Below the pieces are notes generated by a model that had not been told where the DNA came from, made no database searches, and saw nothing but the letters and a program-made list of their open reading frames with translations. This document shows positions 8,946 to 16,956 of a stretch of 37,046 nt of DNA, in pieces (position 1 is the first letter of the stretch; each line of letters starts with the position of its first letter). The translations under genes and the position numbers were made by a program. Origin of the DNA: Bacteroides sp. (GTDB lineage: Bacteria; Bacteroidota; Bacteroidia; Bacteroidales; Muribaculaceae); contig JAAVCU010000024.1 of assembly GCA_014802175.1 (NCBI GenBank), positions 49,245-86,290 of the forward strand, read 5' to 3'.

Positions 8946-9815
8946 TTAGCCGATAGTGTGGTTTACGATTAATTCCTTGATGAGGTCTTCAATCTCCTCG
9001 TCGTTGTTCTCTACTTTACGCGCATCTTTTGCGGTGAAGACCACGTTCTCGATACCTTTCACCTTTGTGGGCGAACCGGCGAGACCGCACTGGTTTAGGT
9101 CAGCATCGACTGAAGCGGCTGTCCACTCACCGATCTCAAGATAGGGACGAGCAGTGATGAATGCTTTCTTAGCCTCGTCGTTAGCCACCTCAGAGGGCAC
9201 GGCTGCGTATTTATATTTCTGCACGTTGCGGGCGTTGCGCGGACGGCAGGCATCGGCTGAACCGTTAACGGTGATAACGGCGGGCACCGGACATTTCACA
9301 GTCTCAACACCATTCTCAAGACGACGTTTCACTGTTACCTTGCCATCATTGACCTCGATAATCTCCTCGGCGTATGTAACCTGCGGAAGACCGAGTTTCT
9401 CGGCAACCTGAGGACCAACCTGGGCGGTATCGCCGTCGATGGCCTGACGGCCACCGATGATCAGGTCATAATCACCGATCTTGCGGATTGCGGCGTTAAG
9501 CGCATAAGAAGTGGCAAGTGTGTCAGCACCTGCGAACGCACGGTCTGAAAGCACGATACCGCGGTCGGCACCGCGATAAAGGCCCTCGCGAATCACTTCG
9601 GCAGCGCGCGCCGGACCCATCGTAAGGATAGTCACGGTTGTGCCGGGATACATATCTTTCAACTTCAGGGCCTGCTCCAATGCGTTGAGATCTTCAGGGT
9701 TGAAAATCGCGGGAAGCGCGGCGCGGTTGATTGTGCCGTCCTCCTTCATCGCATCTTTGCCTACATTGCGGGTGTCGGGCACCTGCTTGGCCAATACAAT
9801 GATGTTCAAACTCAT
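8946..9815 (-). CDS. etfB: Electron transfer flavoprotein beta subunit
   Basis: The 289-residue protein begins MSLNIIVLAKQVPDTRNVGK and carries the ETF-beta nucleotide-binding signature around LIIGGRQAIDGDTAQVGPQV (about 120-140), followed by VTYAEEI and a C-terminal arm that wraps the alpha subunit. It is the first gene of the etfB-etfA-acd operon, with a well-formed -7 element about 60 nt upstream. Length is a little above the roughly 250-260 residues of mitochondrial-type EtfB, as in other anaerobe proteins. Confidence 0.96.
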   Translation of the reverse strand: MSLNIIVLAKQVPDTRNVGKDAMKEDGTINRAALPAIFNPEDLNALEQALKLKDMYPGTTVTILTMGPARAAEVIREGLYRGADRGIVLSDRAFAGADTLATSYALNAAIRKIGDYDLIIGGRQAIDGDTAQVGPQVAEKLGLPQVTYAEEIIEVNDGKVTVKRRLENGVETVKCPVPAVITVNGSADACRPRNARNVQKYKYAAVPSEVANDEAKKAFITARPYLEIGEWTAASVDADLNQCGLAGSPTKVKGIENVVFTAKDARKVENNDEEIEDLIKELIVNHTIG

Positions 9816-9873
9816 AATTTGATATATCTTTAGTTGTTATTTGTCATTTTTCGCATATCCACACTATCCGCCA

Positions 9874-9881
9874 CAAAGTTA
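9874..9881 (-). promoter_or_regulatory. -7 promoter element of the etf operon
   Basis: The minus strand reads TAACTTTG, an exact TAnnTTTG match, 59 nt upstream of the etfB start. A TTG lies 23 nt further upstream (9905-9907), slightly beyond the usual spacing. The rest of the gap to 10150 holds only the two hairpins listed separately. Confidence 0.6.
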
Positions 9882-10021
9882 ATAAAAATTTCTTAAATAT
9901 TGCTCAACTTTCTCATCCTTGTGCAAAAAAGTTTCTAACGGTTCGTCGCTTTACCGATTCTGCAAGTGCCACTTACAAAATTTATAGGCCTTGAATATTG
10001 TTTAAGGACAATCATTAAAAC

Positions 10022-10057
10022 ATCGCCGGAAGCTCCCCAAGTAGAGCTGCCGGCGAT
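10022..10057 (-). terminator. Hairpin terminator downstream of the LRR gene
   Basis: Arms 10022-10034 and 10045-10057 (ATCGCCGG-x-AGCT against AGCT-x-CCGGCGAT) pair with one A/G mismatch around a 10-nt loop. On the minus strand the stem is followed by a short T-rich run (GTTTTAAT). It lies about 95 nt downstream of the LRR stop. A second perfect 8-bp hairpin (GTGAATGC/GCATTCAC, 10071-10078 and 10085-10092) sits between it and the gene, so termination may use both in tandem. Confidence 0.65.
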
Positions 10058-10150
10058 TACATAGCATAGCGTGAATGCAAAACCGCATTCACTGACAAGA
10101 TGGTTTACTTCACCCTTTTTAATTAAATATTGAATACTTATTTAACTTGG

Positions 10151-13100
10151 TTAATTTACGATTATCTTCTTACCACAGAAGATGTAGATTCCGGAGGGGA
10201 GCTGTTTCATGGCTCCTTGACCATAACCTGCTACAGTTCCTGTGAGGGTATAAATCGGAGCGGAATCCTCATCATAGATTACCTCCTCAACTCCACTTAC
10301 AGGATATTTGGCTGTGATCTGCAATGAGGATATAGAGGTGAGTTCCGGCGTCACAAACGACATGGTCTCACGGTCAATCTCATCAGTCACATCCTTTCCG
10401 TTATACAGCACCCTATATTCCGTAACAGTTTCAGGGATACTGAGGAAGAAACGTGTGCGTGAATTGTCGGCAGCAAAAAGACTTGCGCCATTGAAGAGTT
10501 TGCCATATCCTCGCGAATTGCTGATGACTCCGTCGCGACGAAGCACCTTCAATGCGTGGCGTCGCACAGACGCAGGAGTATTTACAGACCCCTCAGGATC
10601 CGTCTCCTCGGTTTCCTCTTCCAGCATCTTCTGATAATCTTCCTCATCGATATATGTTAACTCGATTTCAGAATTCTCCGCCCCCTCATCTGTTGATCCA
10701 TTACCGGAGGGCTCAGGAAGTGTCACATCAATCCAGTTGCGGATATCCACGAAAGAACCCCAATATTCAGCTCCTAAATATTTGGAATATGATTGCTTTG
10801 GAATTGTGAGTGAGCAGCTATAATTGTCAACTCCATTAAAGGGAGATCCATCCGAAGTAGAAGCCGGCATCAGCGATCCGGAGCTGATTGCAGCAAGATT
10901 ATTAGAGGCAACCGCATCTTTACCCAATGACGTCAGAGATGAGGGGAGGTTGATTACCATTAGGGAACTACAATTGCTAAACACCCCTGTGGGAATATAA
11001 TTTACACCCTCTTTAATATCTGCATATACAATAGATGAATGGGCGAATGCATACTCACTTATCGATTCAAGCGATTTTGGAAAATCGGCAGCTTCAATAC
11101 CCGAATTTTGGAAGGCATACTCAGATATAGTTTTCAAGCTTTCAGTGAATATAACTTCACCCATTGATTTCGTATCGGCAAAAGAATATCTCCCAATTTT
11201 GGAGACATTCGAAGGTATACAGATTGACCTGAGACCTGATCCATAGAAAGTGTAATTCGGGATTTCTGTCAGATTCTCCGGTAGAACAGCCTGCTGAAGA
11301 TTCCGGCAATTTGAAAAAATACCCCTCTTATAAAAATCATCTGAAGATGATTTTACCAAGGTTGCGTCAGGCGATGCAGTGAAATCCACACCACGCAGAC
11401 TGTAACAATTATTAAACGCACCGCCTCCGATTGATTCAATCGATGAAGGGAATACAAGATTATTATCCATGCTCTGACAATTTGCGAATGCAGACTCTCC
11501 CACAGTTTTGAGGTTGGAAGGCAGAGCGGTAAGATGCATGACCGTACAGTCCTCAAAAGCGGAGTTCCCGATTGACGCCACAGCATCCGACAATGTAAGT
11601 TCAACCAACGTGCTTTTACCTTTAAACGCACCGCTCTGAATGGTGGTGTTTTTGACTTTAGATAAATCGAACGAATAGCAGGCTGTCATATTCGACCGCA
11701 TCACGGCAAAGTCATCCTCATTGAGTTCTCCCTCGACTATAAGGTTTGTGATCTGAGCCGGCAGGTAACCGGTCTGAATGCGACATTCGGTAGCCAATGT
11801 TCCCGGTTCGGATATGTAAACGCTTGCTCGGCGGCTGTTGCGTGCTGAAATGTTATAATCTTTCCAGCGGTTATTTTGGGTATAGTTATCGCCTGCGCCT
11901 TCCGGAACTATCACAATCTTGGGTGTAAAGCCAAGTCTATCAGTGCCAAGAGCAGGAGGTGTCACAGCCTTCATTTCCAATACATAGATGTTATCAGCAA
12001 TCCGCTCGGAAATAGATTCCATGCCTTTCCCGAGTGTCACACATTTGACATCGCCAAAGGCAGTTTCACCAATATAGTAGACTCCGTCCGGTATAACACA
12101 ATTTACTAAATTTGCACCTTTAAATGCTTTGCTTCCGATTGTTTTAAGAGTTTCAGGCAATTTGATTTCTGTAATTCCGGTTCCGCTGAAAGCTTCACTT
12201 CCTATCTCTTCAAGGTTAGAAGGGAGAGAAACAGATGTAAGGCTACTAATACCACTGAACCAACCACTTCCAATTGCAGTAAACTTTTCAGGTATTATAA
12301 TATCTGATAACTTTGTTCCCGCAAATGCGTATCCACCAATTTTACTGAGAGACTCTGGCAAATTGATCTTTCTGAGTGAGGTTTTTCGAAAAGCACCAGA
12401 CCCAATAGACTCCAGACCTTCAGAGAAGCGAACTGTAAGGTCGTTATTCTTAAGACCATAAAAAGCACAACCACCTATTGAACGAAGAGCCTTTCCAAAT
12501 TTTATTTCTCCACCCAAATTTGTCTCATAAAAAGCTTCATCACCGATAACCTCAAGATTTACAGGAAAGTTTACAGTTTTAAGCTTTGCGCAGCCATAAA
12601 ATGCGGAGGTCCCTATGGTTGTCAAGCTTTCCGGCAACTTGATTTCTTCAAGGTCCGTACAGGCACGAAATGCGCCATATGGCAATTCCTTTAGATTAGC
12701 AGGAAGTATAACATCGTATAATGCGGTACAGTTCTGAAAGACATATTCTCCAAGAGTCTCAATTGATTCCAGAAACGAGACTTTTCCGAGATTTTTACAG
12801 TCGTTAAATGCAAAACCTCCGACATTAGTTACTCCGGATGGAATCATGATTGTCGACACGGACGAATTCGAAAAAGCACAGTAGCCAATCTCTTCAAGGT
12901 ATTCAGGAAAAGTTACCTCCTGCAAATCCGGGAAATAGGCAAAAGCATAAGGTGCAATCTTGTCAACTTTTGATCCTAATGTCAGATTTTTTATTGGCTT
13001 ACCATTATAATCTACTTTAAGATTATCTGCATTTGGGAAACCGTAAAAAGGTCTATAATCAGTTGTAGTTTTCAATGCCCATTCATCAATATCAGTAAGA

Positions 13101-13789
13101 TGCAATGTTATATTTGTGCAATTACTGAGATTTACAGATTCAACGCCTTGCCAAAATTCAAGGGTCTCTGGGGCAGCACCCTCCGGCCATTTTTTAACCT
13201 TCTGACCTAATATTAAAGTTTTTGCAGTAAGAAACGCATACTGTTCACAATCAGCACTTATTGCGTTGTAATAATATACACAAGAGGAGCCAGAATTCGT
13301 CCAGAAAGCACCATATCCGATTGTAGTCACACTTTCCGGAATTGTCACGGATTCAAGACCACTACACCCACTAAAAACTTCTTTTCCGATTGAGGTCACT
13401 CCTTCCGGAATTATTACGGATGTAAGACCATTACAATTGCAGAAAGCCATATTTCCGATTTTAGACACACTTTCCGGAATTGTCACGGATGTAAGACCAT
13501 CACAATCCCAGAAAGCGCCATGTCCGATTGAGGTAACACCTTCCGGAATTGTTACGGATGTATGACTGTGAACACCGTAGAAAGCATTATCTCCGATTGC
13601 AGTCACCTTATATTCCACGCCATCTTTCTCTACTGCTGAGGGAATAACCACTTCGCCGGAAACATTAGTGGCTTTTGCTAACGTACAGGTTTTGTCACTT
13701 TCATTATATTCAAAAGTGAAGTCCGCTTCCGCAAATGAGGATAAGGTCCCGGTTGCGGAAAGCAAAAATGAAAAGATAAATTTTCTCAT
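10151..13789 (-). CDS. BspA-type leucine-rich repeat surface protein with C-terminal sorting-like tail
   Basis: The 1212-residue protein has a signal peptide (MRKFIFSFLLSATGTLSSFA), a short non-repeat start, then dozens of 22-24-residue LRR_5 units of the pattern L-x-x-V-x-IPxxVxxIGxxAFxxCxx from about residue 55 to 1000. A break at about 610-700 separates two repeat blocks. The acidic stretch EEETEETDPEG lies near 1080. The C-terminus (YTLTGTVAGYGQGAMKQLPS then GIYIFCGKKIIVN) resembles the beta-strand tail used for type IX secretion or related export in Bacteroidota. BspA-type proteins are surface adhesins that bind host or bacterial ligands; that role is inferred from family. The first units are near-identical at DNA level, which indicates recent expansion. 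No neighbour points to a specific partner. Confidence 0.88.
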   Translation of the reverse strand: MRKFIFSFLLSATGTLSSFAEADFTFEYNESDKTCTLAKATNVSGEVVIPSAVEKDGVEYKVTAIGDNAFYGVHSHTSVTIPEGVTSIGHGAFWDCDGLTSVTIPESVSKIGNMAFCNCNGLTSVIIPEGVTSIGKEVFSGCSGLESVTIPESVTTIGYGAFWTNSGSSCVYYYNAISADCEQYAFLTAKTLILGQKVKKWPEGAAPETLEFWQGVESVNLSNCTNITLHLTDIDEWALKTTTDYRPFYGFPNADNLKVDYNGKPIKNLTLGSKVDKIAPYAFAYFPDLQEVTFPEYLEEIGYCAFSNSSVSTIMIPSGVTNVGGFAFNDCKNLGKVSFLESIETLGEYVFQNCTALYDVILPANLKELPYGAFRACTDLEEIKLPESLTTIGTSAFYGCAKLKTVNFPVNLEVIGDEAFYETNLGGEIKFGKALRSIGGCAFYGLKNNDLTVRFSEGLESIGSGAFRKTSLRKINLPESLSKIGGYAFAGTKLSDIIIPEKFTAIGSGWFSGISSLTSVSLPSNLEEIGSEAFSGTGITEIKLPETLKTIGSKAFKGANLVNCVIPDGVYYIGETAFGDVKCVTLGKGMESISERIADNIYVLEMKAVTPPALGTDRLGFTPKIVIVPEGAGDNYTQNNRWKDYNISARNSRRASVYISEPGTLATECRIQTGYLPAQITNLIVEGELNEDDFAVMRSNMTACYSFDLSKVKNTTIQSGAFKGKSTLVELTLSDAVASIGNSAFEDCTVMHLTALPSNLKTVGESAFANCQSMDNNLVFPSSIESIGGGAFNNCYSLRGVDFTASPDATLVKSSSDDFYKRGIFSNCRNLQQAVLPENLTEIPNYTFYGSGLRSICIPSNVSKIGRYSFADTKSMGEVIFTESLKTISEYAFQNSGIEAADFPKSLESISEYAFAHSSIVYADIKEGVNYIPTGVFSNCSSLMVINLPSSLTSLGKDAVASNNLAAISSGSLMPASTSDGSPFNGVDNYSCSLTIPKQSYSKYLGAEYWGSFVDIRNWIDVTLPEPSGNGSTDEGAENSEIELTYIDEEDYQKMLEEETEETDPEGSVNTPASVRRHALKVLRRDGVISNSRGYGKLFNGASLFAADNSRTRFFLSIPETVTEYRVLYNGKDVTDEIDRETMSFVTPELTSISSLQITAKYPVSGVEEVIYDEDSAPIYTLTGTVAGYGQGAMKQLPSGIYIFCGKKIIVN
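13317..13605 (-). repeat. 69-bp tandem repeats inside the LRR gene
   Basis: At least four consecutive 69-bp units plus a partial one encode 23-residue LRRs of the form GLTSVTIPESV-x-x-IG-x-AFxxC. On the plus strand each begins TCCGATT and contains TTCCGGAATT and ACGGATGTA. They are far more alike than the repeats further along the gene, so this block has probably expanded recently by slippage or recombination and may vary between strains. Confidence 0.85.
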
Positions 13790-13821
13790 ATTAATATATG
13801 GTTAAAAGTAGCTACGAATAA

Positions 13822-14016
13822 TTAATGAACAGATAAAACGAAGTTATTTTGAGCATCTTTCAATGACATAAATTCTGCAAGAATCTTTGAGTGTACAGTT
13901 TCCTTACAAGACACGTAAGGAATGAAGTGGGTCAACGGATTATATGGGAATTCCTTTTCATCGTTGAGTTTTTCGCTAAAATTCAGCACCCAACTAATTG
14001 CTTCCTGAAGTTCCAT
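13822..14016 (-). CDS. Small orphan ORF, possible N-terminal remnant of a PD-(D/E)XK-type nuclease-like protein
   Basis: This 64-residue ORF lies 32 nt upstream of the LRR start on the same strand and directly downstream of the candidate ncRNA. It contains EFPYNPLTHFIPY then ETVHSKILAEFMSLKDAQ. This resembles, from memory only, the start of Bacteroidota PD-(D/E)XK-superfamily proteins (pattern ...E-x-x-HSxxLAxLLxPxG...), but it stops where the catalytic core would begin. It may be a truncated remnant, a short independent gene, or chance. There is no signal peptide or membrane segment. Confidence 0.3.
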   Translation of the reverse strand: MELQEAISWVLNFSEKLNDEKEFPYNPLTHFIPYVSCKETVHSKILAEFMSLKDAQNNFVLSVH

Positions 14017-14078
14017 AAGCCAGATTAAGAGTAATAAATTTACCCTTGGGATCCCCTCCTCAGGTGTAAGTTAGTATA

Positions 14079-14426
14079 AAAAGAAAAGCGCAGGAATCTG
14101 TATCTGTTGCCGTCCTACTGCTTGAGGCTTCTCGCATTGCCCTATCGATAGTCGGACGGCAACGCAGAAGCCCACGCCTGTATATGCAACCAAAGCATCC
14201 GGCCATATTTCTCACGAAACATGAACCGAACGAATGATATACACATCCACGGGCATCTACCGTTGCTCAACCCTTGACTATCGATAAGAAAAGTTTGCGA
14301 GACATTTCAAGCAGTCAAGAATCAGCGCGGATAAACGCTTTCTATGTATTTATTTCAGTTACACCCTCGGGTGCAATCATACATCCCGCTCCTCAATCCC
14401 CGGACCGGGGCTTCTGCTAACGGTCT
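14079..14426 (-). ncRNA. Candidate structured non-coding RNA of unknown family
   Basis: Starting about 7 nt after an exact Bacteroidota promoter, some 350 nt without a credible ORF carry many complementary segments. A closing helix pairs 14408-14417 with 14164-14173 (10 bp, GCAGAAGCCC). A terminal hairpin pairs 14154-14163 with 14106-14115 (GTTGCCGTCC/GGACGGCAAC). The loop of that hairpin (14143-14153) is perfectly complementary for 11 nt to internal segment 14276-14286 (TATCGATAGTC), a possible pseudoknot. Inside are a TGCACCC/GGGTGTA hairpin, ATGTAT/ATACAT and AGCGGGAT/ATCCGCGCT helices around it, CTTGACT/AGTCAAG, and a hairpin with GTGA tetraloop (CATGTTTC/GAAATATG). A T-rich run (14079-14089) may end it. 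I see no RNase P, tmRNA or SRP signature; a 6S-like role is not excluded. Confidence 0.6.
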
Positions 14427-14432
14427 GCGGTG

Positions 14433-14463
14433 CAAAGGTAGATAATAATTTGGATATTACAAA
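14433..14463 (-). promoter_or_regulatory. Exact Bacteroidota housekeeping promoter for the candidate ncRNA
   Basis: On the minus strand, TTTG (14463-14460), a 19-nt spacer and TACCTTTG (14440-14433) match the consensus TTTG-N19-TAnnTTTG at every specified base. It is the best promoter in the window, and no normal-sized ORF follows it for 400 nt, which points to a stable RNA. Transcription would begin near 14426. Confidence 0.8.
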
Positions 14464-14492
14464 ACAATCTTCAAAACAATTTGAGATTCTAT

Positions 14493-14523
14493 TTTTTACA
14501 TTGACCTATATTTATTATCTTTG
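14493..14523 (+). promoter_or_regulatory. Candidate plus-strand promoter for the PD40/cob gene run
   Basis: TATCTTTG at 14516-14523 is a perfect TAnnTTTG -7 match. Nineteen nt upstream lies TTTT (14493-14496) in place of TTTG. It faces away from the ncRNA promoter 30 nt to its left, so the two are divergent. It would start a transcript near 14530 with a leader of about 330 nt before the first gene at 14861. Confidence 0.6.
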
Positions 14524-14529
14524 CATCTG

Positions 14530-14860
14530 ACTCTATGCGGAACAAGAATGTTTGTTTCTATACAAGAGATGAATAATACAAGTTTAGCAAGTTTATTTGA
14601 GATTTATGTCTCAAACCATTAGTAACCATTAAAACTATCTTATACAGTAAGATTAAAGAATTTGGTCTATAAATTATTAAAACCATTAAACCTTTCGGTT
14701 TATTTGCATCGGCTGCCACGGTCAAAGACCGTGATAGTTTTAATAAAATGCAGGGTTGATATTTAAAACTGCAATTATGGTTACAAATAGTTATAATGGT
14801 TTGAGGCTAAATAAAATGAATACTTGAGAAACTTGAGTAAATAAGAAAAAAAAACGATAT
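14530..14860 (+). other. Long leader with nested complementary arms and repeated AACCATTA boxes
   Basis: No ORF is seen. Three nested complementary pairs occur: 14610-14621 with 14794-14805 (12 bp, CTCAAACCATTA), 14622-14629 with 14777-14784 (8 bp, GTAACCAT), and 14628-14639 with 14733-14744 (12 bp, ATTAAAACTATC). Local hairpins lie at 14687-14702 (TAAACC/GGTTTA) and 14717-14733 (CACGGTC-AAA-GACCGTG). The box AACCATTA or a near copy appears three times forward (about 14614, 14623, 14681) and twice inverted (about 14777, 14794). This could be a structured 5' leader, a separate small RNA ending near 14744, or an array of protein-binding sites. No cobalamin-riboswitch core is present. Confidence 0.5.
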
Positions 14861-16108
14861 ATGAGGGTATTAGCGACTATACTTGCGGGGGCGGTCCTGG
14901 TTACGGCCGGGGGCGCTTTCGACGCTGCGGGCGCCAAAAAGGTGGTGAAGCAGACCGGGCCTTCGGTCGAGGAACTTATCGAACAGGGGCGCAACGCCTT
15001 CTTCGACTATGATTTTGAGGCAGCGGAGACAGATTTCAACTCCGCGCGAAAAAAGGCCGGGAAGAACGTTCCCGAGGAGCTGGAGGTCTACGAGCAGGAG
15101 CTTACCAACGCCATGAATTTCCTGGAGCGTGTGGAGCAGTTGGTGATCCTCGACAGCATCACCGCGCCCAAAGCCGAATTTTTCAAGGCTTACCACCTCC
15201 CCTTCTCCGCCGGTTCACTGGCCAACGCCTCGGAGATTCCGTTTCCAAACGTAGATACCGATTATGTGTTCACCAACGAAGGTGGCGACTATAAGATTTG
15301 GGCTGAGCCGGACACGTTGGGTGTGCTCCGCATCACGGAGTCCACGCGCCTCACCGACGGCACATGGAGCCGCCCGGTCACTGCCCCCGATGTGCTCAAC
15401 AACGGCGGCGATGCCATCTACCCTTTCATGATGTCAGACGGCGTTACGCTCTATTACGCTTCCGACAACGAAGAGTCGATGGGTGGTTATGATATCTTCG
15501 TCGCCACGCGCGACGCTTCAGATGGCGAGTATCTCCAGCCCCAGAATGTTGGCATGCCATATAATTCACCTTTCGACGATTATCTGCTTGCCATCGACGA
15601 GCTGAACGGCGTAGGCTGGTTCGCTACCGACCGCAATCAGTTGGGCGATGATCTCACAATATATCTTTTTAAGGTGAACGATCTGCGCAAGAATTATTCC
15701 GTTGATGAAACGGAGGATATCGCAGACAAGGCGTTTATCCGCAACTTCCGCTCCACTTGGGGCGATGATGATTACACATCGCTCGTGAACGAAGTAATGG
15801 CAATCAACCCCACGCCGGTGAAACGCCATGTGGATTTCGTATTCCCGGTGAAAGGTGGTAAGGTCTACTACAATCTCGATGATTTCCAGACAAACTCAGG
15901 TCGCACCATGATGGCAAAATATCTTGAGGCAGAAAAGGCTTTCAGCGCAAAATCCGATAAACTTACGGAATTGCGCAAGAAATTCGCCACAAGCAAAAGC
16001 ACATCGTATAAATCAAGAATCACCGAACTGGAGAATGAGATAGAGAAGGAGCGCGAATCGCTGCGCAAACTCCGCAGTGAAGTATACCGCGCCGAATTCA
16101 ATCATTGA
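14861..16108 (+). CDS. Exported PD40/WD40-like beta-propeller protein with C-terminal coiled coil
   Basis: The 415-residue protein starts with a signal peptide (MRVLATILAGAVLVTAGGAF; cleavage near 24-26). A short TPR-like helical part follows (about 33-80, EQGRNAFFDYDFEAAETDF). A beta-propeller of PD40 type comes next, with GGDAIYPFMMSDGVTLYYAS and the hallmark GGYDIFVATRD near 205-220, then GWFATDRNQLGDD. A charged coiled coil ends the protein (about 360-412, LENEIEKERESLRKLRSE). Many Bacteroidota proteins join TPR, PD40 and OmpA domains, but the OmpA peptidoglycan-binding domain is missing here and the coiled coil takes its place. It is the first gene after the long leader and sits 8 nt before the next ORF. 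Its role is unknown; an envelope-associated scaffold is a guess from domains. Confidence 0.75.
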   Translation: MRVLATILAGAVLVTAGGAFDAAGAKKVVKQTGPSVEELIEQGRNAFFDYDFEAAETDFNSARKKAGKNVPEELEVYEQELTNAMNFLERVEQLVILDSITAPKAEFFKAYHLPFSAGSLANASEIPFPNVDTDYVFTNEGGDYKIWAEPDTLGVLRITESTRLTDGTWSRPVTAPDVLNNGGDAIYPFMMSDGVTLYYASDNEESMGGYDIFVATRDASDGEYLQPQNVGMPYNSPFDDYLLAIDELNGVGWFATDRNQLGDDLTIYLFKVNDLRKNYSVDETEDIADKAFIRNFRSTWGDDDYTSLVNEVMAINPTPVKRHVDFVFPVKGGKVYYNLDDFQTNSGRTMMAKYLEAEKAFSAKSDKLTELRKKFATSKSTSYKSRITELENEIEKERESLRKLRSEVYRAEFNH

Positions 16109-16116
16109 AAATAATC

Positions 16117-16956
16117 ATGAGCACTGAAACGATTTCAAATCTGATCAAAGAAACCAACGCATATAATTTTCATTCCCACACGCAGTTTTGCGACGGCAGG
16201 GCGCCGATGGAGATAATGGCTCAGGCTGCAGCCGACGCCGGCATGAAAATATGGGGATTCACCCCCCACTCTCCCCTTTGTCAGGAATCTTCATGCAACA
16301 TGAAGCACGCCGACATCGAATCTTATTTCAAGGAGGCCGACCGTCTGAAAGAGCTTCATGATGGCAGAATGAAGATCCTGACCTCACTTGAGATAGACTT
16401 CATGAGTACGGATTTCGGACCGCACATCGACTATTTCCAGAATCTGCCACTCGATTACCGCTTAGGGTCCGTGCATTTCGTGCCTACACAGGGCGGTATC
16501 TGGCTGGATTGCGATGGCAATCACGAACGTTTCGACCGATACCTTCAGAACGATTACAAAGGAGACCTGCGCTATGTGGTGGAGAAATATTTCGAGCAGG
16601 TGCTGACCATGATTGAGCGCGGAGGGTCCGATATCTTGGGACACTTCGACAAGATTGCCGGGAATGCCGCCATCTCCGATCCGGAACTTGAGGACAATAG
16701 CTGGTATGAGGCTCTGATCGATGATGTGATCAGCCATGCCCAAAGTGCCGGAGTGTTTGTGGAGATCAACACTAAATCGCTTTTCGACAAAGAGCGTTTC
16801 TTCCCGGCTCAACGCTGGTGGCAGAAACTGATCGACGCAAAGATTCCGCTGGTGGTAAATTCCGATGCCCATTATCCCGAACGTGTCAACACCGGACGCG
16901 ATGAAGCTATAAAGATTCTCGGTGAAATGAATTACCCTTTTAATTATCCAGGCTAA
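16117..16956 (+). CDS. PHP-domain phosphatase, histidinol-phosphatase (HisK/HisJ)-like
   Basis: The ATG at 16117 is chosen (279 residues) over the in-frame TTG at 16105, which overlaps the previous gene's stop. Metal-binding motifs of the PHP family are visible: HSHTQFCDG (His19, His21), GFTPHSP, LEIDFM near 90, GSVHFV, DILGHFDK near 170, and NSDAHYPERV near 250. Trinuclear-metal PHP enzymes of this type hydrolyse histidinol phosphate in histidine synthesis, but Bacteroidota usually use HisB for that, so the true substrate may be another phosphate ester. The gene abuts the next ORF (TAA then ATG with no gap) and thus is translationally linked to the ApgM-like gene and cobU. A role in cobalamin precursor dephosphorylation is a context-based guess only. 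Confidence 0.82.
   Translation: MSTETISNLIKETNAYNFHSHTQFCDGRAPMEIMAQAAADAGMKIWGFTPHSPLCQESSCNMKHADIESYFKEADRLKELHDGRMKILTSLEIDFMSTDFGPHIDYFQNLPLDYRLGSVHFVPTQGGIWLDCDGNHERFDRYLQNDYKGDLRYVVEKYFEQVLTMIERGGSDILGHFDKIAGNAAISDPELEDNSWYEALIDDVISHAQSAGVFVEINTKSLFDKERFFPAQRWWQKLIDAKIPLVVNSDAHYPERVNTGRDEAIKILGEMNYPFNYPG

Noticed and set aside
14079..14426. Identification as RNase P RNA, tmRNA or SRP RNA
   Set aside because: The GAGGAAAGTCC and ACAGAA-type RNase P cores, the tmRNA tRNA-like ends and the SRP GGAAGG/AGCAG core could not be found on either strand, so only a general ncRNA call is made.
14530..14860. A second cobalamin riboswitch controlling the plus-strand cob genes
   Set aside because: No B12-box (GCCACTG) or CCCGCTGCGG-type core occurs in this leader or in the gaps before cobU, cobT, cobS or cobC.
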